From an uncultured Coriobacteriaceae bacterium (lineage in GTDB: Bacteria > Actinomycetota > Coriobacteriia > Coriobacteriales > Atopobiaceae), in the NCBI GenBank assembly GCA_902786015.1, contig CADAAU010000022.1, forward strand, positions 1 through 48,176: DNA of 48,176 nucleotides. The letters are read 5' to 3'. Below the pieces are notes generated by a model. It did no database searches. It was not told the origin of the DNA and saw only the letters and a list, made by a program, of their open reading frames with translations. Of the stretch, positions 1 through 7,639 are shown in pieces. The translations under genes were made by a program, and so were the position numbers. The first letter of the stretch is position 1. Each line of letters starts with the position of its first letter.

Positions 1-45
1 GCACCGGTACCAGCTGACCTTATCGGCGGTACCACTTACGCCTGA

Positions 46-83
46 CTTCTGGTACCAACACAGCTGACTGTTGGTACCAGAAG
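46..83. repeat. 15-bp perfect inverted repeat with GGTACC cores
   Basis: The arms CTTCTGGTACCAACA (46-60) and TGTTGGTACCAGAAG (69-83) are exact reverse complements around an 8-nt loop. Two more GGTACC words lie just upstream (about 6 and 29), and CAGCTGAC occurs at about 11 and 61. The cluster is cut by the window edge, so its full extent is unknown. It has no T-tract and no gene overlaps it. It may be an intergenic repeat or a binding site. Confidence 0.6.
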
Positions 84-202
84 TGGTTACTACTCAGCTT
101 TGTGACTACATCTCGCCGAAATATATCTCATTTGAGGCACATCAGTGCCAGCGACACCACTCGTCTCACTAGCACTTCGTCGAATCGTTAGTGTCGTAAT
201 TC

Positions 203-367
203 AATTAGTGCGAATTTTAGAAGGAACGTCTGCAAAACCCGAGGAAATAATTTGAATCAATTCTAATATTCGCACTGTGTAAAATACGCAGTGCGAATAT
301 TAGAATTTGGAATCTGTGCGAACTGGGGTTTTGTCAGGCGACCGTTCTAAAAATCGCACTATTTTAC
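203..367. repeat. Nested palindromic element, copy 1 (GTGCGAATATTAGAA arms)
   Basis: Four copies of one motif alternate in orientation: 208-222 (+), 261-275 (-), 291-305 (+) and 345-359 (-). The central pair is part of a perfect 19-bp inverted repeat (259-277 with 289-307) around a loop containing GTAAAATA (279-286). TGCAAAACC lies at 231-239 and AACTGGGGTT near 321-330. The same scaffold, order and spacing recur at 18305-18469 with a different arm motif, which marks the two as members of one family. Together with the repeat at 46-83 this accounts for the gene-free stretch 1-430. Confidence 0.7.
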
Positions 368-430
368 CAACAGCGCCTTGCCAGCTTGAATTCCCACACG
401 CACTTGGGAGGCCAAACGTCACTCCCCGGT

Positions 431-1216
431 CTAAAGAATATCTTTTGCGTTATTCCTCGTGTAGGGAGAGACGGCGCGCAACGCAGCATCGCGCGCCTCG
501 CGCGCATACGTAACATCCGCAAGCACAAAACGCATTTTTGCCCACGTACCATACTCTCCAATTTGGGTGAGCAGGATCCAAGGATCCTTTTCGAGCGGAG
601 CCACCTTCTCGACGGCCTCTTTTGCAAGGGCCTCCATACGGGGAATAAGCTCCTCAAGTTCGCGTCCATCGTTGGTGAACGACAGCATCGTGGCAACAAG
701 GTAGCTTGGCTCGATTTTTGTTACCGTCGTTGCGCTGATAATCGCATTGGGGATAAGGTATTGGTTGTTGTCGTAGTCCTTTACCGTCACCTGTCGCCAG
801 GTAACGTCCTGAACGATGCCCTCCACACCATCAACCGCAATGTGATCACCCGGCTTCACGATACCCATAAGCGTCACCTGCAGACCGCCAATGAAGTTCT
901 TTATAGTGTCCTGCATGCCGAGCGAAAGGGCGACGCCTCCGACTCCCACCGCAGTGATGAGGCCGTTAACGTCTACCCTGAAGCAGGACGAGAGTACGAT
1001 GGAAAGGCCTATGGTCCAAACAGCCGCACGGACGATGTTAATGATGATGCTACTCGACGGAACAGGCAACCCGTCTACCTGCATGAGCTTGCGCAAAACC
1101 TTGGATAATATCCGCGAAATCAAAAACGTCACGAGGAGAATGACTGCCGCAATTACAGTAAGAACGGCCATGTGGCCGTTCGAGAACTCCTGCACGAAGT
1201 CCGTAAAGGTATTCAT
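431..1216 (-). CDS. MscS-family mechanosensitive ion channel
   Basis: This 261-residue membrane protein is predicted to release solutes through a stretch-gated pore during osmotic downshock. It has an N-terminal membrane segment (about 15-40), a second hydrophobic segment (about 55-80), then the Gly/Ala-rich pore helix and start of the beta domain (GVGGVALSLGMQDTIKNF, followed by IVKPGDHIAVDGVEGIV and a DNNQYLIPNAII stretch), all typical of MscS. Length fits small MscS/YnaI-type proteins. I chose ATG 1216 because GGAGGT sits 5 nt upstream; a start 10 codons earlier would fall in the T-tract of the preceding terminator. It lies downstream of manA on the same strand, separated from it by that terminator. 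Family assignment is secure; gating properties cannot be read from sequence. Confidence 0.9.
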   Translation of the reverse strand: MNTFTDFVQEFSNGHMAVLTVIAAVILLVTFLISRILSKVLRKLMQVDGLPVPSSSIIINIVRAAVWTIGLSIVLSSCFRVDVNGLITAVGVGGVALSLGMQDTIKNFIGGLQVTLMGIVKPGDHIAVDGVEGIVQDVTWRQVTVKDYDNNQYLIPNAIISATTVTKIEPSYLVATMLSFTNDGRELEELIPRMEALAKEAVEKVAPLEKDPWILLTQIGEYGTWAKMRFVLADVTYAREARDAALRAVSPYTRNNAKDIL

Positions 1217-1244
1217 GGCACACCTCCGTAGAGAAAATGCGGAC

Positions 1245-1300
1245 AAAAAAGCGGAGAGCGAACCGCCCCTGTAAGACAGGATACAAGTCCGCTCTCCGCT
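1245..1300 (-). terminator. Rho-independent terminator after manA, in the mscS leader
   Basis: On the minus strand AGCGGAGAGC (1300-1291) pairs with GCTCTCCGCT (1259-1250) and is followed by six T residues (1250-1245). The 31-nt loop contains a second small hairpin (CCTGT-ctt-ACAGG). It ends only 28 nt before the mscS start codon, so it separates manA from mscS or could act as an attenuator for mscS. Confidence 0.75.
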
Positions 1301-1309
1301 CCTTTGGTT

Positions 1310-2260
1310 TTACAGATGCGAGACTATAAGCAGCATGTCTCCAGTAAATGCGAGATCACCACATCCGCTCGGGGCAATGAAGTGCGTACCCTTGGGCAGG
1401 TCGTACTCCGCACCACCCACGGAGACCTTGCCCGCACCCTCTGCAACGCTCACACACAGGAACGACCAATCCTGAGCATATGTTACCGGAGCATCAGTCG
1501 TCACACGGATACGATCTACCGCATAGTTAGGGGTCTCAACCAGATGCGTTACGCCGTCCACCTCGGGCGCCTCGATCTTTCCGCTCGTGGGCGCCTTCAC
1601 GTCGAAGTCCACCGTGTCGAGCGACTGGGCAATATGCAGCTCGCGCAGGCTGCCGTCGGGCTGACGACGATCGAAGTCGTACACACGATACGTCACGTCT
1701 GAGGACTGCTGCGTCTCGAGTACCAGCGTTCCGCCGAGGATAGCGTGCACCGTGCCGGGATCTATCTGGAAGAAGTCGCCAGCTTGGATAGGCACGCGAT
1801 TGAGTAGCTCGTCCCAACGGCCCTCGTCGACCATCTGGGCAAACTCGTCACGGTTCTTGGCACGCTGGCCTACCACTATGTCGCCGCCCTCACGCGCGTC
1901 AAGCACATACCAGCACTCGCGCTTACCCAGCGAGCCGTTCTCGTGCTCGAATGCATACTCGTCATTGGGATGCACCTGAATCGAAAGGTCGTCCTGGGCA
2001 TCCAGAATCTTGATAAGCAGCGGGAATACTTCGCCCTCGGCGTTTCCAAACAGCTCACGATGGTCGCGCCATAGGTCCGACAAGTGCTGACCGTCCCAAG
2101 CGCCCCCGCGCACACGGCAGTCGCCATTGGGATGAGCGCTAATGGCCCAGCACTCCCCCACAGGACCATCGGGCAAGTCGTAGCCATAATCGGTTTCGAG
2201 CCTACGCCCACCCCACAGCTTTTCGTGCAGCACAGGCTCCAAAAAGATAAGCTCGCTCAT
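1310..2260 (-). CDS. manA: Mannose-6-phosphate isomerase, class I
   Basis: Predicted to interconvert mannose 6-phosphate and fructose 6-phosphate in the cytoplasm, feeding mannose into glycolysis or supplying GDP-mannose. The 316-residue length fits the short, cupin-type bacterial ManA/PMI. Family features include the N-terminal HEKLWGGRRL stretch, the zinc-binding QVHPNDEYA motif, and an IDPGTVHAILGG stretch carrying the second metal-ligand histidine. The start ATG is preceded by GAGGAGG at 8 nt. A TATAGT -10-like hexamer lies on the minus strand at 2311-2306, about 45 nt upstream. It is transcribed towards mscS and ends in its own terminator. Confidence 0.93.
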   Translation of the reverse strand: MSELIFLEPVLHEKLWGGRRLETDYGYDLPDGPVGECWAISAHPNGDCRVRGGAWDGQHLSDLWRDHRELFGNAEGEVFPLLIKILDAQDDLSIQVHPNDEYAFEHENGSLGKRECWYVLDAREGGDIVVGQRAKNRDEFAQMVDEGRWDELLNRVPIQAGDFFQIDPGTVHAILGGTLVLETQQSSDVTYRVYDFDRRQPDGSLRELHIAQSLDTVDFDVKAPTSGKIEAPEVDGVTHLVETPNYAVDRIRVTTDAPVTYAQDWSFLCVSVAEGAGKVSVGGAEYDLPKGTHFIAPSGCGDLAFTGDMLLIVSHL

Positions 2261-2350
2261 GTTTTGTCCTCCTCATGTCGCTATTTCAATATTTATGGCA
2301 TTTCTACTATAGCGCGAAAGGGGGTGGTCTGACACAAGCGAAGTAGACCC

Positions 2351-2372
2351 AAACATGCTAAACGGCATGTTT
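2351..2372 (-). terminator. Short stem-loop after the sigma factor gene
   Basis: AAACATGC (2351-2358) and GCATGTTT (2365-2372) form an 8-bp stem with a 6-nt loop, 28 nt past the sigma factor stop. The T-run is short, so this is at best a weak terminator between the sigma gene and manA. Confidence 0.4.
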
Positions 2373-2399
2373 TGACGTCTCATGTATCCTTCGAATCGG

Positions 2400-2885
2400 C
2401 TATGCGATGCGACGCATGCGTTCCATAGCTCGGTGCAGACGGGTACGTACCGTCGACGGATTCATGTCCACGAGCTTGCCGATTTCGGCAGGACTCATCT
2501 CTTGCCAATAGCGCAGGTACACCAGCTCGCGCTCTTCTTCCGTAAGCACGCTCAGCAACGTCCTGACTTGATCCTTCGTAGCCATCTGGTCCTCATCGTT
2601 CGTGGCAAACACACCCTCAGGTATGTCGTCGACCGAAGTCTGGTCGCGCACGAGCCTAAAGTGCGAGGCAAGCGAATTGCGCGCAATGGTGATGACCCAT
2701 GTCGAGAATTTCGCTCGGCTCGCATCGAACTTGTGAAAGCTGCGCCACGCAAGGGTAAACGCCTCCGCGGCAACGTCTTCAGCGAGACCGGCGTCGAACG
2801 TTCGGGCATAAAGATAGTTGTATACCAGAGAGAACGACTCCGAATACAACTTGCTAAACTCCTGCTTACTGCGATCGGCTGGCAT
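2400..2885 (-). CDS. ECF-like RNA polymerase sigma-70 factor
   Basis: A 161-residue sigma factor with only regions 2 and 4, the group 4 (ECF) layout. Region 2 is at about 10-70 (LAEDVAAEAFTLAWRSFHKF, then FSTWVITIARNSLASHFR). Region 4 is at about 105-158, with the helix-turn-helix SPAEIGKLVDMNPSTVRTRL. ATG 2885 was chosen because family homology begins there and a purine-rich GAGAGGG lies upstream; longer in-frame starts would add 68 residues with no domain. No recognisable anti-sigma factor adjoins it. The nearest candidate partner is the divergent 65-residue ORF at 3101. The signal it responds to and its promoter recognition are unknown. Confidence 0.9.
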   Translation of the reverse strand: MPADRSKQEFSKLYSESFSLVYNYLYARTFDAGLAEDVAAEAFTLAWRSFHKFDASRAKFSTWVITIARNSLASHFRLVRDQTSVDDIPEGVFATNDEDQMATKDQVRTLLSVLTEEERELVYLRYWQEMSPAEIGKLVDMNPSTVRTRLHRAMERMRRIA

Positions 2886-3100
2886 TGTGACCCTCTCTCG
2901 TTCGAGCGAATACACCGATTCTATCTCAAGTGTGATTGCCTTTGCATGCTTATCTCTCTGTTCACATCTCACCCAGAGACGGTAGGACACTGCCCAGACC
3001 CGGCTCCCGTGCGATCTTCCAAAAACATCCAGTTTTTTGGGACACGCGGCCTCTGCTCGCGTATTATTGACAAATGCAAATCGACGCAAGGAGCAGAATC

Positions 3101-3298
3101 ATGAAGACCGCGAACAAGTTTGATTTTATGAAGAACGCAACCGTTGACTTTTCGGCAGGCACCGGCGCCAAGGAGCGCGTATGGGCACGGGTCGAGGCAG
3201 CCATGAACGATTGCTACGAAATCAACGACAACGAGATAGAGATGCTCGCAGCTGCAGGGCAACCGTTCGTTCCGAAAGAGCGCACCGACAGCGAGTAA
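3101..3298 (+). CDS. Small protein divergent from the sigma factor gene
   Basis: I do not recognise this 65-residue protein. It is likely real: ATG 3101 has AAGGAG upstream, codon use matches its neighbours, and a perfect terminator follows 13 nt after the stop. The N-terminal part (residues 1-35) is lysine- and phenylalanine-containing and probably helical. Residues 38-53 read CYEINDNEIEMLAAAG, followed by a short tail QPFVPKERTDSE. An acidic helix ending in small residues before a short tail loosely recalls double-glycine leader peptides (..DEELE..AGG), but no maturation enzyme is nearby. Its divergent position suggests a role linked to the sigma factor, either as regulator or as target. 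There is no transmembrane segment. Confidence 0.65.
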   Translation: MKTANKFDFMKNATVDFSAGTGAKERVWARVEAAMNDCYEINDNEIEMLAAAGQPFVPKERTDSE

Positions 3299-3311
3299 CC
3301 GCACCGCCGAC

Positions 3312-3344
3312 GCGCCGCCCAAATCACACGGGCGGCGCTTTTTT
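3312..3344 (+). terminator. Strong rho-independent terminator after the small ORF
   Basis: GCGCCGCCC (3312-3320) and GGGCGGCGC (3330-3338) form a perfect 9-bp GC stem with a 9-nt loop, followed by six T residues. It closes the 3101-3298 transcript. Confidence 0.92.
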
Positions 3345-3487
3345 GTTAAGCACATGGCCCCAAAGAACTCTTCGCGCTTGGTGGCGGGCGCTTTCGGACA
3401 GCCGGCTGGCAGGTGTGAACGAGTAACAGTATCCCCATCACCTGAAGCGCATCGAACCATCTGAATAGCTCAAACGGCACACCCCGT

Positions 3488-3495
3488 GATACAAT
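3488..3495 (+). promoter_or_regulatory. Extended -10 promoter for the CDF transporter
   Basis: TGATACAAT fits the extended -10 form (TG, one base, then TACAAT at 3490-3495), 29 nt before the start codon at 3524. No clear -35 box is visible. Confidence 0.45.
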
Positions 3496-3523
3496 CGCCT
3501 AGATTCCAGCATAGGGGGCACAC

Positions 3524-4630
3524 ATGGACCGAGATAAGCAGATTATTCGGGCAAGCGTCTTGAGCATCATAGGCAATGTGGCGCTCGCGGCAACAAAGGG
3601 CGTGACTGGAGTTCTGACGGGTTCCATCGCCATCTCGCTCGACGCCATCAACAGCCTTACTGATGCGCTCTCGTCGGTCATCGCCATCATCGGCACCCGC
3701 ATAGCGGGAATGAATCCAAATCGCGATCACCCCTTTGGTTACGGCCGCTCGGAATACCTTGCGTCCGTCAGCATCGGCGCCCTCATCCTTTCTGCAGGCC
3801 TCTCTTCGTTCGTGGAGTCAGTTCGTTCCATCATCCATCCCAAGACCCCGGAATACACCATCGTGACGCTCTCGATCGTAGCGGGCGCCGCGCTCGTAAA
3901 GTTTATTTTGGGGTTCTTTTTGTTGAAGGAGGGCAAACGGCTGAATTCGGGCTCACTCAAGGGGTCGGGCACCGACTCGTACATGGATGGGTGGGTCTCC
4001 GTCTCCACACTCGTGGCAGGCATCCTGTTCTTAACGTTCGGCTGGCAAATCGAGTCGTGGCTCGCTGCGGGCATAGCGATTCTCATCTCAAAGAGCGGCA
4101 TCATGATGCTTTTGGAAACGAGGTCCAAGTTGCTCGGCGAACGCGCCGATCCCGAGGTTATCTCGCGCGTGGAGCGCGAGGTACGTTCCGTCGACGGGGT
4201 GAAGTTCGCCAGCGGACTTGCGCTGCTCGACTTTGGTCCCGATTACCTAGCGGGAACCATCCACGTCACCGTGGACAGCGAAATGACGATTGCCGAGTTC
4301 GACGCCGTAGCCCGCTCCATCCAAAAGCGCGTACATAACGAGTGCGGCGTCAACCTTGCCGGCGTAACGCCGTATCCCGACACCTCGCACGACGAAGAGG
4401 CCAGCAGAATTCGAGCCGCCATAGGCAGCATCGTCTGGAGGCATAAGCACGTGGTCGAGATGCGAGGACTCTATGTGGACCCCGCCACGTCCACCGTGCG
4501 CTTCGACGCCGTCGCAGAGTTCGGCACGCACGACCTAGATCAGCTGCGCTCGCAGATTATCTCGGCCTGCCAGAATGCCTATCCAGAGTGGTCCTTCGAG
4601 ATACGCGTCACGCCCGACGCCGCCGATTAG
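3524..4630 (+). CDS. Cation diffusion facilitator family transporter
   Basis: A 368-residue CDF transporter, expected to export divalent metal ions (Zn, Mn or Fe type) from the cytoplasm by proton exchange. The N-terminal domain has about six membrane helices. The metal-site helix 2 reads LDAINSLTDALSS (D40, N43, D47), and helix 5 follows LKGSGTDSYMDGWVS. After helix 2 comes the HPFGYGRSEYL motif that marks this branch of the family. A cytoplasmic C-terminal domain covers about 205-368 and is longer than the usual ~90 residues, possibly two ferredoxin-like repeats. Asn replaces one of the usual His/Asp ligands, as in many Firmicutes homologues, so the metal cannot be assigned. It converges with the P-type ATPase gene. 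Confidence 0.9.
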   Translation: MDRDKQIIRASVLSIIGNVALAATKGVTGVLTGSIAISLDAINSLTDALSSVIAIIGTRIAGMNPNRDHPFGYGRSEYLASVSIGALILSAGLSSFVESVRSIIHPKTPEYTIVTLSIVAGAALVKFILGFFLLKEGKRLNSGSLKGSGTDSYMDGWVSVSTLVAGILFLTFGWQIESWLAAGIAILISKSGIMMLLETRSKLLGERADPEVISRVEREVRSVDGVKFASGLALLDFGPDYLAGTIHVTVDSEMTIAEFDAVARSIQKRVHNECGVNLAGVTPYPDTSHDEEASRIRAAIGSIVWRHKHVVEMRGLYVDPATSTVRFDAVAEFGTHDLDQLRSQIISACQNAYPEWSFEIRVTPDAAD

Positions 4631-4686
4631 CAAGACCTCCGTCAGCAAGGCCTCTGTCAGGCCACCAGCTCCTGCCCGACACACGT

Positions 4687-4727
4687 AAAGGCGGCGCAAA
4701 CGAACCCGGTTCGTCTGCGCCGCCTTT
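4687..4727. terminator. Bidirectional terminator between the CDF and P-type ATPase genes
   Basis: AAAGGCGGCGCA (4687-4698) pairs with TGCGCCGCCTTT (4716-4727), with an inner ACGAACC/GGTTCGT stem. The stem ends in A- and T-runs on both strands, which suits two convergent genes. Confidence 0.85.
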
Positions 4728-4751
4728 CTCGCGACAAGTGATGGACAAGAA

Positions 4752-7454
4752 CTACGCCTTGTTCTTTTCCACCGCCCTCATGATAGCCTTGTACAGCTCC
4801 ATGATGGGAATGATAAGAATGGCCAAGCCAAGCGCCATGCCGTAGTGCCCGAGGTCAAGCACCGTGAACTTAAACATGTTCGCCAGGAACGGAATCTCAA
4901 TGACGAGGAAGGTGAGCAGGAACGCCACCAAGAAGGCACCCCACAACCACCAGTTCTGGCCCCTGAGCGTAAAGATGGACTGACGACGGCTCCTCATGTT
5001 GAACGAATGGAACATCTCGACCATAGAGAGCGTAAGGAACGCCATGGTCATGCCCTCATGTGCCATCTCGGGATTGGCCGCAAGCATGCTCACGATCTGG
5101 CCAAAGCCCTGCGGGCCATACTCTGCCACCGTTCCCAGATAGAAGCTAACCAGGGTGAGCGCGGAAATCACGACGCCTTGCACCACGCAGTCGACGCCCA
5201 TGCCACCGGCAAAAATGCCCTCACGCGAATCGCGCGGCGCACGTTTCATAATACCGGGCTCCGCGTCCTCCATGCTCATGGCGAGCGCCGGCAGGGAGTC
5301 GGTGATGAGGTTAATCCACAGCAGATGGGCAGGCGCGAGAATAGTAAAGCCTATCATGGATGCCACAAATACCGAGATGACCTCAGCGAGGTTCGAAGAG
5401 AGCAGGAACTGAATGCACTTGCGGATGTTGTCGTAGATTCTGCGGCCCTCTTCCACGGCCGCGACGATAGTGGCGAAGTTGTCGTCGGCAAGGACCATGT
5501 CGGCAACGCTCTTGGTCACGTCGGTGCCCGTGATGCCCATGCCCACGCCAATGTCGGCCTTCTTGATGGAGGGCGCGTCGTTTACGCCGTCGCCCGTCAT
5601 GGCAACGATCTTGTCCTTCTTCTTCCAAGCGTCGACGATGCGAACCTTGTGCTCAGGCTGCACGCGAGCGTACACACCATACTGCTCAATGCGCTCGGCA
5701 AGGTCCTCGTCAGAGATGCGATCGAGCTCGGCGCCCGTTATGGCCTGAGTACGATCCTCGACGATACCAAGCTCCTTGGCAATTGCCACAGCGGTGTCGA
5801 TGTGATCGCCCGTAATCATGACTACGCGGATGCCGGCGGAGTGTGCCTCGGCAATGGCGTCCTTAACCTCGGGACGAACCGGGTCAATCATGCCGCAAAG
5901 GCCGACGTAAATTAGGTCCTGCTCAAGGTATGCGGGATCGTAGCTCTCGGGCTCCTCGTCCCACTCGCGACGGGCAGCCGCCATGACGCGCAGCGCCTGG
6001 TCGGCCATCTCTTTGTTGGCCTGCAGGATCTCGGCGCGAATCTCGTCGGTCATGGGGACAATCGAGTTCTTGCGCTTTACGTACTTGCACCGGCTCAGAA
6101 CGACGTCGGGGCCGCCCTTAGTGTGCTGGGTAATCTTGCCGCTGCGCGAGCGAACGACCACACTCATCATCTTGCGACCGGAGTCGAACGGGGCCTCGCC
6201 GATGCGCGGACGGCTCGCCTCGAGGTCGCGCGTGGTAAAGCCCACCTTTGCAGCATCTGCCACGAGCGCCGCCTCGGTCGGCTCGCCCACGGCCTCCTGC
6301 GCCACGTCGTCCCACTTGGCGTCGGAGCACAGCGCCATGGTGCGCACGAGCGCGTCCATGTCCTCGCCCTCATGGCGAACGACGGTCATCTTGTTTTGGG
6401 TAAGGGTGCCGGTCTTGTCGGAGCAGATCAGCTGTGTGCAGCCAAGCGTTTCGACGGCCGTGAGCTTGCGGATAATGGCGTTGTGATGGCTCATCTTGGT
6501 AACGCCAATGGAAAGCACGATGGTGACGACGGCGGCAAGGCCCTCGGGGATAGCCGCCACGGCAAGCGATACCGCCACCATGAACGTGTCGAGCACCAGG
6601 CCGATGTCACCAAAGAAGGCAAAGCCGCCATGCTTGATCATGCCGATCAGAATGATGACGGCAGAAATCCCCACGACCAGGAAGGTGAGGATACGCGAAA
6701 GCTCCGCGAGCTTAATCTGCAGCGGCGTCTGTTCGTCCTCGGCCTTGGCCAGCGCGTCCGCGATCTTGCCCATCTCGGTGTCCATGCCGGTGCCCACGAC
6801 CACGGCCCTGCCGCGACCGTACACGACGACCGAACCCATGTAACACATGTTCTTGCGGTCTCCCAGCGGGATGTCGTCCTCTCCCTGGGCAATGGACAAC
6901 GTGTCGGCGTGCTTCTCGACGGCGACGGACTCGCCCGTAAGGGCAGCCTCCTCCACCTTCATGCTGGCCGCTTCCAAGATGCGGCAGTCCGCCGGCACGG
7001 AGTCGCCGGCCTCAAGCACCACGACATCGCCCGGCACCAGCTCGGACGAAGGCACCGTGACTATGCGCCCGTCGCGCACAGTCTTACTCTGTGCGGCCGC
7101 CATCTCTTGCAGAGCCTCAAGCGCTTCTTCGGCCTTGCTCTCTTGGATGACGCCAAGCACCGAATTGAGGATGACGACGAACAGGATGATGCCTACGTCG
7201 GCAAAGCCCTCGCTGCCTCCCTCGTAGATGCCAACGGCAGCCGACACCACGGCCGCAACGAGCAGCATGATGATCATGGGGTCGGCCATTTGGGCAAAGA
7301 AGCGCTTCCACAGCGGGGTCTTCTCGCCCTCGTCGAGCTTGTTTGGACCATGCTTCTCCAAACGAGCCGACGCCTCCGCAACCGAAAGGCCACGCTCCAT
7401 ATCGCTGCGTTGTTCTTTCAACACTGCGGACGAATCCGATAGATAGGGTTTCAT
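4752..7454 (-). CDS. P-type calcium-transporting ATPase (P2A-like)
   Basis: A 900-residue P2-type ATPase predicted to pump Ca2+ (or another cation) out of the cell using ATP. Order of parts: N-terminal cation ATPase domain (about 5-70), helices M1-M2, actuator domain with the TGES loop (EEAALTGESVAVEK), M3-M4 with the ion-site motif AAIPEGLAAVV, the phosphorylation motif CSDKTGTLTQNKM with Asp346, a nucleotide domain containing KGGPDVVL, the hinge MTGDGVNDAPSIKKADIG, and a C-terminal set of about six helices with the NLITDSLPALAMSME motif. IPEGL and the M6 region resemble bacterial PMR1/SERCA-like pumps. GGGAGGAG precedes the ATG. It stands alone with its own extended -10 promoter. Confidence 0.94.
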   Translation of the reverse strand: MKPYLSDSSAVLKEQRSDMERGLSVAEASARLEKHGPNKLDEGEKTPLWKRFFAQMADPMIIMLLVAAVVSAAVGIYEGGSEGFADVGIILFVVILNSVLGVIQESKAEEALEALQEMAAAQSKTVRDGRIVTVPSSELVPGDVVVLEAGDSVPADCRILEAASMKVEEAALTGESVAVEKHADTLSIAQGEDDIPLGDRKNMCYMGSVVVYGRGRAVVVGTGMDTEMGKIADALAKAEDEQTPLQIKLAELSRILTFLVVGISAVIILIGMIKHGGFAFFGDIGLVLDTFMVAVSLAVAAIPEGLAAVVTIVLSIGVTKMSHHNAIIRKLTAVETLGCTQLICSDKTGTLTQNKMTVVRHEGEDMDALVRTMALCSDAKWDDVAQEAVGEPTEAALVADAAKVGFTTRDLEASRPRIGEAPFDSGRKMMSVVVRSRSGKITQHTKGGPDVVLSRCKYVKRKNSIVPMTDEIRAEILQANKEMADQALRVMAAARREWDEEPESYDPAYLEQDLIYVGLCGMIDPVRPEVKDAIAEAHSAGIRVVMITGDHIDTAVAIAKELGIVEDRTQAITGAELDRISDEDLAERIEQYGVYARVQPEHKVRIVDAWKKKDKIVAMTGDGVNDAPSIKKADIGVGMGITGTDVTKSVADMVLADDNFATIVAAVEEGRRIYDNIRKCIQFLLSSNLAEVISVFVASMIGFTILAPAHLLWINLITDSLPALAMSMEDAEPGIMKRAPRDSREGIFAGGMGVDCVVQGVVISALTLVSFYLGTVAEYGPQGFGQIVSMLAANPEMAHEGMTMAFLTLSMVEMFHSFNMRSRRQSIFTLRGQNWWLWGAFLVAFLLTFLVIEIPFLANMFKFTVLDLGHYGMALGLAILIIPIMELYKAIMRAVEKNKA

Positions 7455-7498
7455 CTACTCCTCCCGAATTCCGAATCATTCCCACATAGCAAACTCAT

Positions 7499-7507
7499 TT
7501 TATACCA
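7499..7507 (-). promoter_or_regulatory. Extended -10 promoter for the P-type ATPase gene
   Basis: On the minus strand TGGTATAAA gives TG, one base, then TATAAA, about 45 nt before the start codon. No convincing -35 box was seen. Confidence 0.45.
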
Positions 7508-7570
7508 GACTCAATGTATTCTTCCTCAGGACGCTAATTCAAGTGATTTGCGATATGGTTCGACGCTGAG

Positions 7571-7594
7571 TGATACTATCGATAATGCATCGAT
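7571..7594 (+). promoter_or_regulatory. Extended -10 with overlapping ATCGAT palindrome, ABC cassette A
   Basis: TGATACTAT (7571-7579) fits an extended -10. It overlaps the first arm of an inverted repeat, ATCGAT (7578-7583) and ATCGAT (7589-7594) with a 5-nt spacer, just where a repressor could act. The promoter lies 61 nt upstream of the cassette A start codon. Confidence 0.4.
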
Positions 7595-7639
7595 GATGAT
7601 TTGAGTACGGCACGCACCACTGGGCGAGTAAGGACGACC

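Noticed and set aside
4845..5915. Long open frame on the plus strand opposite the P-type ATPase gene
   Set aside because: It is antisense to a clear P-type ATPase, its translation is His/Arg-rich with no domain, and it follows from the codon bias of the real gene. The same holds for 6123-7442, 27745-28947, 33360-34661, 39050-40090 (minus) and similar frames.
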